From: Methylomonas methanica MC09
GTDB taxonomy: Bacteria > Pseudomonadota > Gammaproteobacteria > Methylococcales > Methylomonadaceae
Length of the DNA: 64,000 nt
Direction: 5' to 3'
Assembly (NCBI RefSeq): GCF_000214665.1
Contig: NC_015572.1
Span: 3,038,001-3,102,000, forward strand
The translations under genes were made by a program, and so were the position numbers. This document shows, one piece after another, positions 1 to 9,800 of this stretch (positions are counted from its first letter, which is position 1; each line of letters opens with the position of its first letter). The notes beneath the pieces were generated by a model, which did no database searches, was not told the DNA's origin, and saw only the letters and a list, made by a program, of their open reading frames with translations.

Positions 1-1883
1 GACAAGGGTTTTAACCTGACTTCGTACTCGCTGTAATGGCTGCCGTAAGTGTCCGCGCCCCGCTCCGCCCTACCCGCCCATTGCGATACCGATTCCACAC
101 CGTCGATAGTCAGAAAACGCTCAGTCAGCAAGCTGCCAATGCGTATCGATTCGCTCAACGAGGTACCCGGCACACTGGCTGTGTGCACGATAAAATGGCC
201 TTCGCGCAGCTCCGGCAAAAACTTGTGATCCAGGCGTAAAAAAGCCATCAGGCCCAGCACGAAAAGCACAACACAGCCCAAGGCAACCGCCTTGAAATCC
301 CGCATCACCCATTGCAATTGCCCGGCATACAGCGGTTTCAAGCGCTTGATCAGCGGCGGATCGATGTCTGGAGACAAGTTACGTTTAAGCAATAAATGGC
401 ACAAGGCCGGCGTCAGCGTCAGCGCCACCAGCAGCGACATCAGTATCGCCAGAATATAGGAATAACCCAAGGGCGCAAACAAGCGTCCGGCCACGCCGCT
501 CAAAGTCAATAAAGGTACGAAAACCAGGGCGACGATAAAACTGGCGTATACCACCGAACCGCGCACCTCCAGGGAAGCCTGCTGGATAACTTCGGCTACA
601 CCGGCCGGCCGGGGTTTAAGCTGGTTTTCCCGCAAACGGCGAAAGATGTTTTCGGTATCGATGATGGCGTCGTCCACCACTTCGCCCAGGGCAATCGCCA
701 AACCACCCAAGACCATAATATTCAGATTGACGCCCATTTCCAGCAGTACGATTACCGCCGACATCAAGGATAGCGGTATCGCCAGCGCGGCGATAAAAGC
801 GCTACGCATGTTGAATAAGAACAGGTATAAAATCACCACCACAAACAAGCCGCCGAACAGCAAATGGCCGGCCAGATTGTGTACCGAGGTTTCGATGTAA
901 TCGGCCGGCCGGAACAGGTGCGAGTAGAAATCCACCCCTTGCTGTTCAAACAAGGGCTCAAAGCCGGCCAAAACGGCTTCCACCTGCCGCGATACCGACA
1001 AGGTATTGGCGCCGAACTGACCGATCACCATCAGCACCACCCCGGGCTTGCCCATGATTTGCGCGGCGCTGATCGGCGGTGCGGCAGCGTATTGGATATC
1101 CGCCACGTCGTTTAACGTAATGCTGCTGCCGTTTTGGCGCTTGACCACCAGACTTTTATACTGCTCCGGATTGACCGGCTGGCCGCTGACCTGCAAGGTA
1201 AAGCGCTGATTGCTGTTTTCAATAAACCCGGCGCCGCTGATTTGCGCCGCTCCGGCGGCAGCGGCGACCACTTCGTCCAAGCTCAGATTAAAGCGTTGCA
1301 AAGCCTCCGGTTTTACCTGCACCTGCAATTGCTGCACATCGCCGCCGAACACATTCACATCCGCCACACCCGGCACGGCCAAAAGCCTCGGTGCCAGCGT
1401 CCAGTCCACCAGACTGCGTAATTCCATCAGAGACTGCGTGTCGGAACTCACACCTATCGTCAGCACGGTTGACGACGACGAAGATAGCGGCACGGCCACC
1501 GGCGTGCCGATGCCGGCGGGTAACTGCTGCCCCACGCTGGCCAGCCGTTCGCTGATCAATTGGCGGTTACGGTAAATATCGCTGTTTTCCGCAAAAGTGG
1601 CGGTAACGATGGACAAGCCCTGAATCGACTCGGAACGCAGGGTTTCCAAGCCGATCAAGGGGCGAACGGCGGTTTCAATGGGCAATGTCACCAGCACTTC
1701 CACCTGTTCGGCCGCCAAGCCGGGCGCTTCGGTTTGAATGATGACCCGCTTGGGGGCGAATTCCGGAAAAATATCCAGCCCGGCACTCATAAAACGGTAA
1801 ACGCCAAAGGCCATCAGCAATACAGCCAGAGCGACAACGACACCGGAATAGCGGATGGAAAAGCGAATCAGAGTAGCGAGCAT
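1..1883 (-). CDS. Heavy-metal-type RND efflux permease (CusA/CzcA family), 3' part outside window
   Basis: The reading frame opens at an ATG at 1883 and is still open at base 1, so about 627 N-terminal residues of a family usually near 1,030 aa are visible. The protein starts MLATLIRFSIRYSG, followed by the first membrane helix. Around residue 400 it has GEVVDDAIIDTENI, the charged helix-4 motif (VDDA..D.EN) typical of the metal-exporting HME branch, not the AcrB branch. The periplasmic porter domain lies between helix 1 and this block, and hydrophobic helices follow it. These proteins are inner-membrane proton antiporters that work with a membrane-fusion protein and an outer-membrane channel; neither partner is visible here. 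Substrate cannot be assigned from the sequence seen. The gene is divergent from the TPR protein at 2042. Confidence 0.9.
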   Translation of the reverse strand, partial: MLATLIRFSIRYSGVVVALAVLLMAFGVYRFMSAGLDIFPEFAPKRVIIQTEAPGLAAEQVEVLVTLPIETAVRPLIGLETLRSESIQGLSIVTATFAENSDIYRNRQLISERLASVGQQLPAGIGTPVAVPLSSSSSTVLTIGVSSDTQSLMELRSLVDWTLAPRLLAVPGVADVNVFGGDVQQLQVQVKPEALQRFNLSLDEVVAAAAGAAQISGAGFIENSNQRFTLQVSGQPVNPEQYKSLVVKRQNGSSITLNDVADIQYAAAPPISAAQIMGKPGVVLMVIGQFGANTLSVSRQVEAVLAGFEPLFEQQGVDFYSHLFRPADYIETSVHNLAGHLLFGGLFVVVILYLFLFNMRSAFIAALAIPLSLMSAVIVLLEMGVNLNIMVLGGLAIALGEVVDDAIIDTENIFRRLRENQLKPRPAGVAEVIQQASLEVRGSVVYASFIVALVFVPLLTLSGVAGRLFAPLGYSYILAILMSLLVALTLTPALCHLLLKRNLSPDIDPPLIKRLKPLYAGQLQWVMRDFKAVALGCVVLFVLGLMAFLRLDHKFLPELREGHFIVHTASVPGTSLSESIRIGSLLTERFLTIDGVESVSQWAGRAERGADTYGSHYSEYEVRLKPL

Positions 1884-2041
1884 CAATAAACCAAAAGGTA
1901 ACAATCAGCGTATATTGTGCCCTGTCGGACGGGTACGGGTCTATGTCGGCAAGTTAACGGCTTCGGATAATAGCCGCTTGGCGTTTAAAACAGCTTAGGT
2001 TATGCTGAAACAGTATCGTCAGTTTGTGGTCCATCGATTCA

Positions 2042-3637
2042 ATGAAGCCATTATCCAAACACCCTCAGCCCGCCGAATTGCAGGCCCTGCATCATTTATT
2101 TCAGACCGGCCAATTAGCGCTGGCGGAACATCAGTCCCTGGCGTTATCGACGCGCTACCCTAAATCGCCGGCGGTGTTGAATTTATTAGGCATGTGCCAG
2201 CAAGGCCAGGGCAAGCTGCGCGAGGCGGCCGCCACCTTTCGTAAAATTCTGACGCTGGACCCACGGATTGCCGAACTGCACTTCAATCTGGGTGCGATTT
2301 ACACCCAATTGAACGATAACAAAGCCGCCATGGCCAGTTACCGCAAAGCCGTGCAACTGAAGCCCGACTTTGCGATGGCCCATTTTAATCTGGGTGCATT
2401 GTTGCAACAGCAAGACCAGTTACCGGAAGCGGCCAAGCATTATGAACAGGCCGTACAGCAACAACCGGGCTTTTTTGAAGCCTGGGTCAACTGGGGGGCG
2501 GTTTTACAATTGCGCGGCGACCTGCAAGCCGCCGAGCAATGCTATCGCAAGGCCCTGGCACTGCATGACGACGCCCGCGGGCATTTCAATTTGGGTACGA
2601 CCCTATACGGGCAAGGCGAACATGCGGCTGCCTTGCGAGAATTCAAGGAAGCCTTGCGCTTGGACCCGCAGTTTGCCGATGCCTGGAACGATATCGGCGA
2701 AATTTACCGCGACCAGGGCGATATGGACGAAGCGGTGCGCAGTTACCGGCAAGCCCTAAAGGCGGAGCCCCGGCACGCCCGCGCTAATTACAACCTGGGC
2801 GAATGCTATTGCCTGGGCGGGCAACTCGAAGAGGCCGTGCCCTATTTCGCCGCCTCCGATTTTGCCGATGCCCGGGAGCGCGTGCTGCAATGCCTGTACA
2901 AAACCGGCCAATTCGAAACCTTTAAGCAGCGTTTGGACGAACTGGCAAAAACGACTCAGCACCACTCCATTCTGTTAGGCACCCTGTCCACCCATTACGC
3001 CATCAATTTTCAACAGGAAAACAACTATCGATTCTGCAAGAACCCGATGGATTTCGTGCAGCATACCCGCATTGAAGAACTCGCCACCCCGGACAGTCCG
3101 TTATTAAATGAGCTATTAAACGATATCACCCATCTGTCCATAGCCGAACGCAAGCAAGGCCGCCTGTATTACGGCAAGCAATCCGCGGGTAACTTGCTGC
3201 AACGGTCCGAGCCGTCGTTCCAAAAACTGGCCGCGTTGATACGCGCCAAAGTCAAAACCTATCAAAAACAGTTTGCCGCCAGTCAGGACGGTTTGATCCG
3301 GCTGTTCCCCAAACAGCTGGAGTTTGCCAGCTCCTGGTATTTGCGCATGCAGCAAGGCGGTTATCTGACGTCGCATATCCACGAAGAAGGCTGGATCAGC
3401 GGCTGCGTCTATCTGCAGTTGCCGGATAAGTGCGACAACCACGAAGGCAGTTTCGAATACGGCACCGACGGCGACGATTACCCGCGCATGCATGACGACT
3501 TTCCCAGCCAGATTGTCGACCAAGCTGTCGGCGATTTGGTGTTATTCCCCTCCTCCCTGTTCCACCGCACCATTCCGTTCCAATCGGATCAGGAACGGGT
3601 CTGCGTAGCCTTCGATATCAAGCCGCGCCTCGCATAG
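2042..3637 (+). CDS. TPR-repeat protein with C-terminal putative 2OG-Fe(II) oxygenase domain
   Basis: A 531-aa protein. I take the ATG at 2042 as start; an upstream in-frame TTG at 2024 would add six residues. The first ~300 residues are at least seven tetratricopeptide repeats with the usual W/LG/Y/A/P spacing (for example FNLGAIYTQLND and YNLGECYCLGGQ). The last ~200 residues look like the 2OG-FeII_Oxy_5 group: SSWYLRMQQGGYLTSHIHEEGW, then GDLVLFPSSLFHRTIPF, which supply candidate iron ligands (H.H/E and a distal H in FHRTIPF). No signal peptide is seen, so it is probably cytosolic. Family proteins are often annotated as sulfotransferase- or hydroxylase-like TPR proteins; the substrate is unknown. 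It stands alone, with 264 bp before the next gene. Confidence 0.85.
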   Translation: MKPLSKHPQPAELQALHHLFQTGQLALAEHQSLALSTRYPKSPAVLNLLGMCQQGQGKLREAAATFRKILTLDPRIAELHFNLGAIYTQLNDNKAAMASYRKAVQLKPDFAMAHFNLGALLQQQDQLPEAAKHYEQAVQQQPGFFEAWVNWGAVLQLRGDLQAAEQCYRKALALHDDARGHFNLGTTLYGQGEHAAALREFKEALRLDPQFADAWNDIGEIYRDQGDMDEAVRSYRQALKAEPRHARANYNLGECYCLGGQLEEAVPYFAASDFADARERVLQCLYKTGQFETFKQRLDELAKTTQHHSILLGTLSTHYAINFQQENNYRFCKNPMDFVQHTRIEELATPDSPLLNELLNDITHLSIAERKQGRLYYGKQSAGNLLQRSEPSFQKLAALIRAKVKTYQKQFAASQDGLIRLFPKQLEFASSWYLRMQQGGYLTSHIHEEGWISGCVYLQLPDKCDNHEGSFEYGTDGDDYPRMHDDFPSQIVDQAVGDLVLFPSSLFHRTIPFQSDQERVCVAFDIKPRLA

Positions 3638-3901
3638 CCGGGTTTTTGCTGCCGCCTTACAAAAACCGGTCGGCTTAGCAAGCGTCTTCGGCGGAATCCG
3701 AGAAACCGTCATACCCGCCCCGCAGCCAACTTGCCGAGCAAGCTTGTTACAACCGAAGACGTTTTTTAACTCTGCTAACCGTTTAACACGGGCGATACCA
3801 TGCCCTTTTTTAACAGCTTGTGCGGCAACCGATAACCATACCGATAGTAATCTTTAACCTACATGTTATGATCGAAGTTTGCTTATTATTTCAACATCCC
3901 T

Positions 3902-5197
3902 ATGCCCGCCATTAAGATTAACGTTTTAATTGTCGAAAACACAAAATTATTCAGAGAGATGTTGACTGAACTAATGCAAAGTCACCATAGCGATACCGTT
4001 ACTTGTTCGTCGGGCGCGGCGGCAATTGAGACCACCAAACACCGCAATTTTAATCTTATTTGTATCGCCTACCATTTACCCGATATGACCGGCGATGTGC
4101 TGTGCCAGCAACTGCGCAGCAAACCGCAATTAAAAAACAGCCGCATCATTTTGTTTACCTGCGAAGATAACGTCGAATTGCTCAAAGGCGCATTGCTGGC
4201 GGGCGCCACGGATATTTATAACAAAAACGATTTTGCCCAGTTTCAGACTTATATTGAGCGTTACGCCAATTTAGTTAAAAGTAATTTAGTCGGGCAGGCC
4301 TTGTTGATTGAAGATTCGCCGTCCCAACTGAAATGGCTGAAAATGCACTTGGAATGCACGGGACTGGATGTCGATACCTTTTTAACCGCTGAAGCCGCAT
4401 TGGATGCCTTTTTGGAAAATCAATACGATATCGTCATCACCGACATGGTGCTCGCCGGGAAGATGTCGGGGTTAAACTTAGTTAGAAACATACGCCGTCT
4501 GCCTTCGGACAAAGGCTTGACGCCTATTTTCGCCATCACCGCCTACGACGAAATCTCTCGCCGCATAGAGCTGTTTCAAGTCGGCGTCAGCGATTACATG
4601 GCCAAACCGCTCAATCCGGAAGAATTGCTGTTTCGCGTGTCCAATCTGATAAAACAACGTCAGCTCTATTACGAATTGGCTAACGAACGCAAAGTATTGC
4701 GGGAAATGACCTTATTGGACCCGTTAACCAATTTATACAACCGTATGGCTTTAAACCAACTCCTGCCTAAAGCTATCGCCAATGCAAAACGCGACAAAAC
4801 CGCCGTCAGCTTAGTCCTTATGGACCTGGATTTTTTTAAGCGGATTAATGATGACTACGGCCACGATCAAGGCGATCAGGTTTTGATTGAAACCAGTAAC
4901 TGGCTGCGCAATGCGTTCCGGCAAGGGGATTTGGTATTTCGCTGGGGCGGCGAGGAATTTGTGATTTTCTTAAATAAATGTACTTTAGCGGAAGCCAAAG
5001 TGTTAATGGAAAAACAAAGAGAGCGCTTCGAGCGGCATCGCGTCGCCGGCCATGCTATTACCGCCAGCTTCGGCATTAGCGGTTTTGAAGACTTTAACGC
5101 GGAGACCGGTTACGGAGAATTATTCAAACAGGCCGACAAAGCTGTGTATAAGGCCAAACAAAGCGGCCGAAATTGCGTCGTCTGCGCCGAAGGCTAA
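3902..5197 (+). CDS. PleD-like response regulator: two receiver domains and GGDEF diguanylate cyclase
   Basis: A 431-aa protein. Residues ~6-125 form a first receiver domain in which the usual phospho-acceptor Asp is replaced: the motif reads LICIAYHLPDMTG, with Ala where Asp is expected. Residues ~135-255 form a second receiver with intact EDS acidic residues, VITDMVLAG carrying the acceptor Asp, and a conserved K in MAKPLNP. Residues ~265-430 are a GGDEF domain with an active GGEEF signature and, five residues before it, RQGD, which fits the RxxD allosteric inhibition site. It should make cyclic di-GMP, be switched by phosphorylation of receiver 2 only, and be feedback-inhibited. The HD-GYP gene follows 85 bp downstream on the same strand. 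No cognate kinase is adjacent. Confidence 0.92.
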   Translation: MPAIKINVLIVENTKLFREMLTELMQSHHSDTVTCSSGAAAIETTKHRNFNLICIAYHLPDMTGDVLCQQLRSKPQLKNSRIILFTCEDNVELLKGALLAGATDIYNKNDFAQFQTYIERYANLVKSNLVGQALLIEDSPSQLKWLKMHLECTGLDVDTFLTAEAALDAFLENQYDIVITDMVLAGKMSGLNLVRNIRRLPSDKGLTPIFAITAYDEISRRIELFQVGVSDYMAKPLNPEELLFRVSNLIKQRQLYYELANERKVLREMTLLDPLTNLYNRMALNQLLPKAIANAKRDKTAVSLVLMDLDFFKRINDDYGHDQGDQVLIETSNWLRNAFRQGDLVFRWGGEEFVIFLNKCTLAEAKVLMEKQRERFERHRVAGHAITASFGISGFEDFNAETGYGELFKQADKAVYKAKQSGRNCVVCAEG

Positions 5198-5282
5198 ACC
5201 CTGTTCCCTATGTTAACCTTCCGGCTCTTCAATAAAGTCCCGATCACGCATTGCCCGCTTCATGCCTAAGGAAACCTTACCC

Positions 5283-6509
5283 ATGAGTCACGAAACTATC
5301 GATTTACATAGCGCCATCACCGCGTTGAGTTGTTCGCTGGATTTGGTGGGCATAGACGAAATCAAGCACGGCAAACGCGTGGCCATGATGGCCTATCATA
5401 TTGCCGCGGAACTGAACTGGCCCGAATCCGAACGGCTCGGCATTTTGCATGCAGGCATGCTGCACGATTGCGGAGTCGCCCAAATTCGCGAGCACCGCCA
5501 ATTGACGGAAACGCTGGAATGGGATGGCGCGGAAGCGCATGCGGAACGCGGCGCCGACTATTTAACCGCCTGCCCGTTACTGGCGCATCTGGCGCCGGAA
5601 ATTCGCTACCACCACAGCCGTTGGGAACGCTTGTTGCAATTGCCGATGGATCAACGCACCCGTCTGCGCGCCAATTTACTGTATCTGGCCGACCGTATCG
5701 ATGTGCTGCAAGTGCCTTATTTAAACAGCGAACAAATTTTGACGGCCGCGCCGGACATCGTCGCCCGCCTGCAGGCTTTGTCCGGCACGCTGTTTGCCCC
5801 GGAATTACTGGATGCCTTCGCCCGGGTAGCCGACAGCCAGGCCTTCTGGCTGGCGATGGACCCGGACTATTTAGATGAGGATTTACGCGCCCTGGGGAAA
5901 AATGTCGCGCCCGTGGCGCTGGACTATACGGCTCAACGCGAACTGGCCAGATTGTTTTCCCGAGTGGTGGATGCCAAGAGCGCCTATACCGAGCAACACT
6001 CGGAACGGGTGGCTTTGGTAGCCCGGCAACTGGCGGCGGACTTCGGCATTACCGGCCGGGAACTGGAACAAGTGGAAATTGCCGGCTTACTGCACGACCT
6101 CGGAAAACTGCGAGTCTCGGAAGACATCATCGATAAACCCGGCAAATTAACCCATAGCGAACGCGCCTGCATGCAACGGCACAGTTACGATACCTATCGC
6201 ATCCTGCAGCGAGTATTTGCCGACAGCAAAATCCCGGTTTGGGCCGGTTTTCACCACGAAAACCTGCGCGGCGAAGGCTACCCGTTTAAATCCAGCGGCG
6301 CCGCGCAGGATCTGGAGTGCCGTATCATCAGCGTGGCGGATATTTTTCAGGCCCTGGCGCAAGACCGCCCCTACCGGGACAGCATGGCCTTACCGGACAT
6401 ATTGGACGATTTACACCGCCGCGTCAGCGTCGGTGAATTGGATGCCTCGGTGGTCGACAAACTGACCGAACATGCCGACGATTATTACGCGTTGGCTCGC
6501 GGCGGCTAA
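5283..6509 (+). CDS. Tandem HD / HD-GYP domain protein, probable c-di-GMP phosphodiesterase
   Basis: 408 aa from the ATG at 5283, chosen because AAGGAAA lies eight bases upstream; an ATG at 5262 is in frame but has no such site. The N-terminal half carries an HD-like domain with HAGMLHDCGVAQI and RYHHSRWERL. The C-terminal half is a full HD-GYP domain: H..R.A.YTEQHSERVA, GLLHDLGKLRV, GFHHENLRGEGYP and SVADIFQALAQDRPYR, so HD, HHE and GYP signatures are all present. Family members hydrolyse cyclic di-GMP to pGpG or GMP. Its position directly after a diguanylate cyclase suggests opposing enzymes in one circuit (inference). No receiver or membrane segment is attached, so input must come through the first HD domain or a partner. 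Confidence 0.9.
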   Translation: MSHETIDLHSAITALSCSLDLVGIDEIKHGKRVAMMAYHIAAELNWPESERLGILHAGMLHDCGVAQIREHRQLTETLEWDGAEAHAERGADYLTACPLLAHLAPEIRYHHSRWERLLQLPMDQRTRLRANLLYLADRIDVLQVPYLNSEQILTAAPDIVARLQALSGTLFAPELLDAFARVADSQAFWLAMDPDYLDEDLRALGKNVAPVALDYTAQRELARLFSRVVDAKSAYTEQHSERVALVARQLAADFGITGRELEQVEIAGLLHDLGKLRVSEDIIDKPGKLTHSERACMQRHSYDTYRILQRVFADSKIPVWAGFHHENLRGEGYPFKSSGAAQDLECRIISVADIFQALAQDRPYRDSMALPDILDDLHRRVSVGELDASVVDKLTEHADDYYALARGG

Positions 6510-6588
6510 CGCGCGGCCGTAAATTCGCCGGCCCGATGCGTTATAATTGCCGGCTTGCCGTTAACCATCGCTTTTGCTTAAGCCGCCG

Positions 6589-7983
6589 ATGTCCGAAGAC
6601 TATTATTTCACCCCCGACCTCGCTGTCGATTCCCTGAAAGTACCCCCGCATTCCATCCAGGCCGAACAGTCGGTATTGGGTGGTTTAATGCTGGACAACC
6701 AGACCTGGGATTCGGTCGCCGATAAAGTCATCGAAACCGATTTCTATCGCCGCGACCATCAACTGATTTTCCGCGCTATCGCGCAATTGGCCGAAAAGCA
6801 GGAACCCTTCGACGTGGTAACCCTGTCCGAAATCCTTGAAGGGACCGGCGAACTGAAAGACGTGGGCGGGCTGGCGTATCTGGGCATGCTGGCCAAAGAC
6901 ACGCCCAGCGCAGCCAACATTGTCGCTTACGCCAACATTGTCCGCGACCGCTCGGTATTGCGTCAGCTGATTCATATCGGTACCGAGATTTCCGACTCCG
7001 CCTTCAGCACCGAAGGCCGGGAAACCGCCGATTTGCTGGAAAACGCCGAACGCAAGGTATTCGAAATCGCCGAACAGCGCCAGCGCGGCCAAGGTGGCTT
7101 CAGTTCCATCAAATCCCTGCTGGCCAAGGCCGTCGATAAGATCGAAATGCTCTACGAGCAGGACGGCGACATCACCGGCGCCAGCACCGGCTTTACCGAC
7201 CTGGACGAAAAAACCTCCGGCCTGCAGCCGGCAGATTTGATTATCGTGGCCGGCCGGCCGTCGATGGGTAAGACCACCATCGCCATGAACATGGCCGAAA
7301 ACGTGGCTTTAAAAAGCGGCATGCCGGTGGCGGTGTTCAGTATGGAGATGCCGGGCGAAGCCCTGGCCATGCGGATGATGTCGTCGCTGGGCCGCATCGA
7401 CCAGCATAAGGTTAGGACCGGCAAACTGGACGACGACGATTGGCCGCGGCTGACCTCGGCCATCAATTTATTGGCCGAAACCAAGTTGTTCATCGACGAC
7501 ACCCCAGCGCTGACGCCGACCGAAGTACGCTCCCGGGCCCGCCGCCTGACCCGCGAACACGGCCAACTGGGCTTGATCGTGCTGGACTATTTACAGCTGA
7601 TGCAATCGCCCAGTAGCGGCGACAACCGCGTGCAGCAGATTTCCGATATTTCCCGCGGCCTGAAAGCATTGGCCAAGGAAATGAACGTACCGGTGATCGC
7701 TTTATCGCAGTTGAACCGAAATCTGGAGCAACGCCCCAACAAGCGCCCGGTGATGTCGGACTTGCGGGAATCCGGGGCGATCGAGCAGGACGCGGATTTG
7801 ATCATCTTCGTCTACCGCGACGAAGTGTATAACGAAGACAGCCCGGACAAAGGTATCGCCGAAGTCATCATCGGCAAGCAACGGAACGGTCCGCTAGGCA
7901 CCGTGCGCCTGACCTTTTTGGGCCAATTCACCCGCTTCGAGAACTTCGCCGGCACCTATTCCGGTAGCGACGATTACGAATGA
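6589..7983 (+). CDS. dnaB: Replicative DNA helicase DnaB
   Basis: 464 aa from the ATG at 6589 (a start 15 bases upstream is also possible). The N-terminal domain (residues ~20-120, PPHSIQAEQSVLGGLMLDN) is the primase-interacting bundle. The RecA-like C-terminal domain has the Walker A GRPSMGKT near residue 222, FSMEMP, the Walker B LIVLDYLQLM, SQLNRNLEQRPNKRP and the ESGAIEQDADLI arginine-finger region. It is the hexameric helicase that unwinds DNA ahead of the fork. Length and motifs are normal and there is no intein. The stop overlaps the start of alr by four bases (ATGA), a common dnaB-alr arrangement in gammaproteobacteria. Confidence 0.97.
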   Translation: MSEDYYFTPDLAVDSLKVPPHSIQAEQSVLGGLMLDNQTWDSVADKVIETDFYRRDHQLIFRAIAQLAEKQEPFDVVTLSEILEGTGELKDVGGLAYLGMLAKDTPSAANIVAYANIVRDRSVLRQLIHIGTEISDSAFSTEGRETADLLENAERKVFEIAEQRQRGQGGFSSIKSLLAKAVDKIEMLYEQDGDITGASTGFTDLDEKTSGLQPADLIIVAGRPSMGKTTIAMNMAENVALKSGMPVAVFSMEMPGEALAMRMMSSLGRIDQHKVRTGKLDDDDWPRLTSAINLLAETKLFIDDTPALTPTEVRSRARRLTREHGQLGLIVLDYLQLMQSPSSGDNRVQQISDISRGLKALAKEMNVPVIALSQLNRNLEQRPNKRPVMSDLRESGAIEQDADLIIFVYRDEVYNEDSPDKGIAEVIIGKQRNGPLGTVRLTFLGQFTRFENFAGTYSGSDDYE

Positions 7984-9062
7984 CACCGGCAGCTTACGTA
8001 CATCTGGATTTGGACGCCGTGCGGCATAATCTGGCCCAGGCCAAACGCTACGCGCCGAACAACAAAATCATGGCGGTCATCAAGGCCAACGGCTACGGCC
8101 ACGGCATCACCCGCGTCGCCAAAGCCTTGGAACAAGCCGACGGCTTGGCGGTGGCCCGCGTAGACGAAGGCGTACGCTTGCGCAAAGCCGGCTTTAGCCA
8201 GCCGATTACCGTGCTGCAGGGCTTCGTCTGTATCGACGAATTGCACCTAATGCTGCAGCACCAGCTGGATGCGGTCATCCACACCCCGCAGCAAATCAGC
8301 CTGCTGCAACAACAAACCGGCTTGCAAGCGGCGTTATCCGTCTGGCTGAAAATGGACACCGGCATGAACCGGCTGGGCTTCAAAGGCGCCGATTTTAATG
8401 CCGCCTACCAGCAGTTGCTGAATTGCCCGCTGGTGAAGCAACCCATCAACCTGATCACCCACTTCGCCAACGCCGACGATTTGCTGGACGATAAAACCCG
8501 CAAGCAAATCGACCTGTTCAACGATGCCGTGCAAGGCTATCCCGGCCAGCGCAGCATCGCCAACTCGGCCGGCATCATAGGCTGGCCCAATGTGGTCAGC
8601 GACTGGGTTAGACCGGGGCTGATGCTGTACGGCTGCTCGCCGTTCGCCGGCAAAACCGGCGCCGACTTCGGCTTGCGTCCGGTGATGAGCCTGCATTCGC
8701 GTTTGATCGCCGTCAAAAACGTCGCCGCCGGCGAAACGGTCGGCTACAGCGGCACTTGGCAATGCCAAACCGACACGCGGCTGGGCGTGATATCGATCGG
8801 CTACGGCGACGGCTACCACCGGCATACCAGAGCCGGCGCGCCGGTGTTGGTCAACGGCCGGCGAGCGCCGCTGATCGGCCGGGTCTCCATGGACATGATC
8901 ACCATCGACCTCAACAGCCAACCCGCCGCCCAACCCGGCGACCCGGTCACCCTATGGGGCGACGGCCTGCCGGTGGAAGAGATCGCCCGCCATGCCGACA
9001 CCATTCCGTACACTTTGCTGTGCGGGATTACGCAGCGGGTGCAGATTGTGGAGCAGGCATGA
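7980..9062 (+). CDS. alr: Alanine racemase
   Basis: 360 aa, translationally coupled to dnaB. It interconverts L- and D-alanine with pyridoxal phosphate to supply D-Ala for peptidoglycan. Lys35 in MAVIKANGYGHG is the PLP-binding lysine, and Tyr275 in GVISIGYGDGYHR is the opposite-face catalytic base. KMDTGMNRLGF and PYTLLCGI are further family blocks. The TIM-barrel N-terminal and beta C-terminal domains are both complete. Directly after its stop the first of three palindromic repeats begins, so the usual alr-radA adjacency is broken by inserted material. Confidence 0.96.
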   Translation: MTPAAYVHLDLDAVRHNLAQAKRYAPNNKIMAVIKANGYGHGITRVAKALEQADGLAVARVDEGVRLRKAGFSQPITVLQGFVCIDELHLMLQHQLDAVIHTPQQISLLQQQTGLQAALSVWLKMDTGMNRLGFKGADFNAAYQQLLNCPLVKQPINLITHFANADDLLDDKTRKQIDLFNDAVQGYPGQRSIANSAGIIGWPNVVSDWVRPGLMLYGCSPFAGKTGADFGLRPVMSLHSRLIAVKNVAAGETVGYSGTWQCQTDTRLGVISIGYGDGYHRHTRAGAPVLVNGRRAPLIGRVSMDMITIDLNSQPAAQPGDPVTLWGDGLPVEEIARHADTIPYTLLCGITQRVQIVEQA

Positions 9063-9092
9063 CAACACGGAAATTTGCAAGGTAAAATAGAA

Positions 9093-9172
9093 CCGATTAG
9101 CGATAGCGTAATCGGACGCATGTTAAATCTTTGTTCATCAGATTACGCTGCGCTAATCGGAGCTACACGGGC
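9093..9172. repeat. Palindromic intergenic repeat, copy 1 of 3
   Basis: About 80 bp running from CCGATTAGCGATAGCGTAAT to GCTACACGGGCT. The left arm CCGATTAGCG..GCGTAATCGG and the right arm (A/C)GATTACGCTGCGCTAATCGG can fold on themselves and against each other, with ACGCATGTTAAATC between. Copies 2 and 3 at 9787 and 10474 have the same order and orientation. It behaves like a REP/BIME-type element; no transposase is near. Confidence 0.85.
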
Positions 9173-9191
9173 TGATAGAGGGGATATACCA

Positions 9192-9800
9192 ATGGAAGAA
9201 CCAAAACGGCACGTTATTAACCTCGATGCATTGCCGAAGATGTACCCTACCCATAGCCACGAGCCGATATTCTGGGAGAGCCTAGGCAGAGTCGTAGCCA
9301 CATTTGGCTTCCTCGAAGAAACCCTTACCAAAGCAATTTTTGCATTTACAGGCACAAAACCTTATAGCGAAGAGGAAGTCCAAAAGGCCCTTGACAACTG
9401 GGAACGGAAGCTTCAAAAGGCGTTATCTGATCAACTTTGTAATCTGATCGACACGTATGGAAAAGCTGTGCGCGAACACCCAGACGCGACGATCTCGAAC
9501 CTTGATAAACTTCTTGAGCAATTGAAAGAAGCATCAAAAATGCGAAACGTGATTTGTCATGGCTCGTGGAGGACTCCAAATTCCGAAGGTGCTTCAGTTC
9601 CATTCTTCGTCAATCGCCAACAGGAGAAGTTTGACACTGCGATTGACGTTGATTACTTACTCCAACTGCAGAAAAGCGTTTCAGAATTGATCTGCGCTGT
9701 TATTGATACCGTTACCCACATGGGTTGGCAGTTTCCAGGATCGAGTGGCCCAGGAAGAATCATCTGGGAATCGCAGGACCATAGGTCCGATTTGCGATAG
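9192..9800 (+). CDS. Hypothetical protein, orphan gene between repeats
   Basis: A 202-aa protein that I do not recognise. The ATG at 9192 is chosen because AGAGGGG lies about eight bases upstream; earlier in-frame starts fall inside the repeat. The sequence is soluble and mostly helical, with WESLGRVVATFGFLEETLTKAIF near residue 30 and RNVICHGSWRTP near residue 120. That pattern (an N-terminal helix, then an R..xCHGxW motif) resembles cytosolic helical proteins of the MAE_28990/HEPN-like kind, but the resemblance is weak and no function is claimed. The last six codons and the stop run into repeat copy 2. Lower GC than alr and radA suggests acquisition (inference). Confidence 0.6.
   Translation: MEEPKRHVINLDALPKMYPTHSHEPIFWESLGRVVATFGFLEETLTKAIFAFTGTKPYSEEEVQKALDNWERKLQKALSDQLCNLIDTYGKAVREHPDATISNLDKLLEQLKEASKMRNVICHGSWRTPNSEGASVPFFVNRQQEKFDTAIDVDYLLQLQKSVSELICAVIDTVTHMGWQFPGSSGPGRIIWESQDHRSDLR

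Noticed and set aside
5330..5878. Plus-strand 182-codon frame inside the HD-GYP gene
   Set aside because: Arg/Ala-rich shadow in the second frame of a gene with clear HD and GYP motifs.
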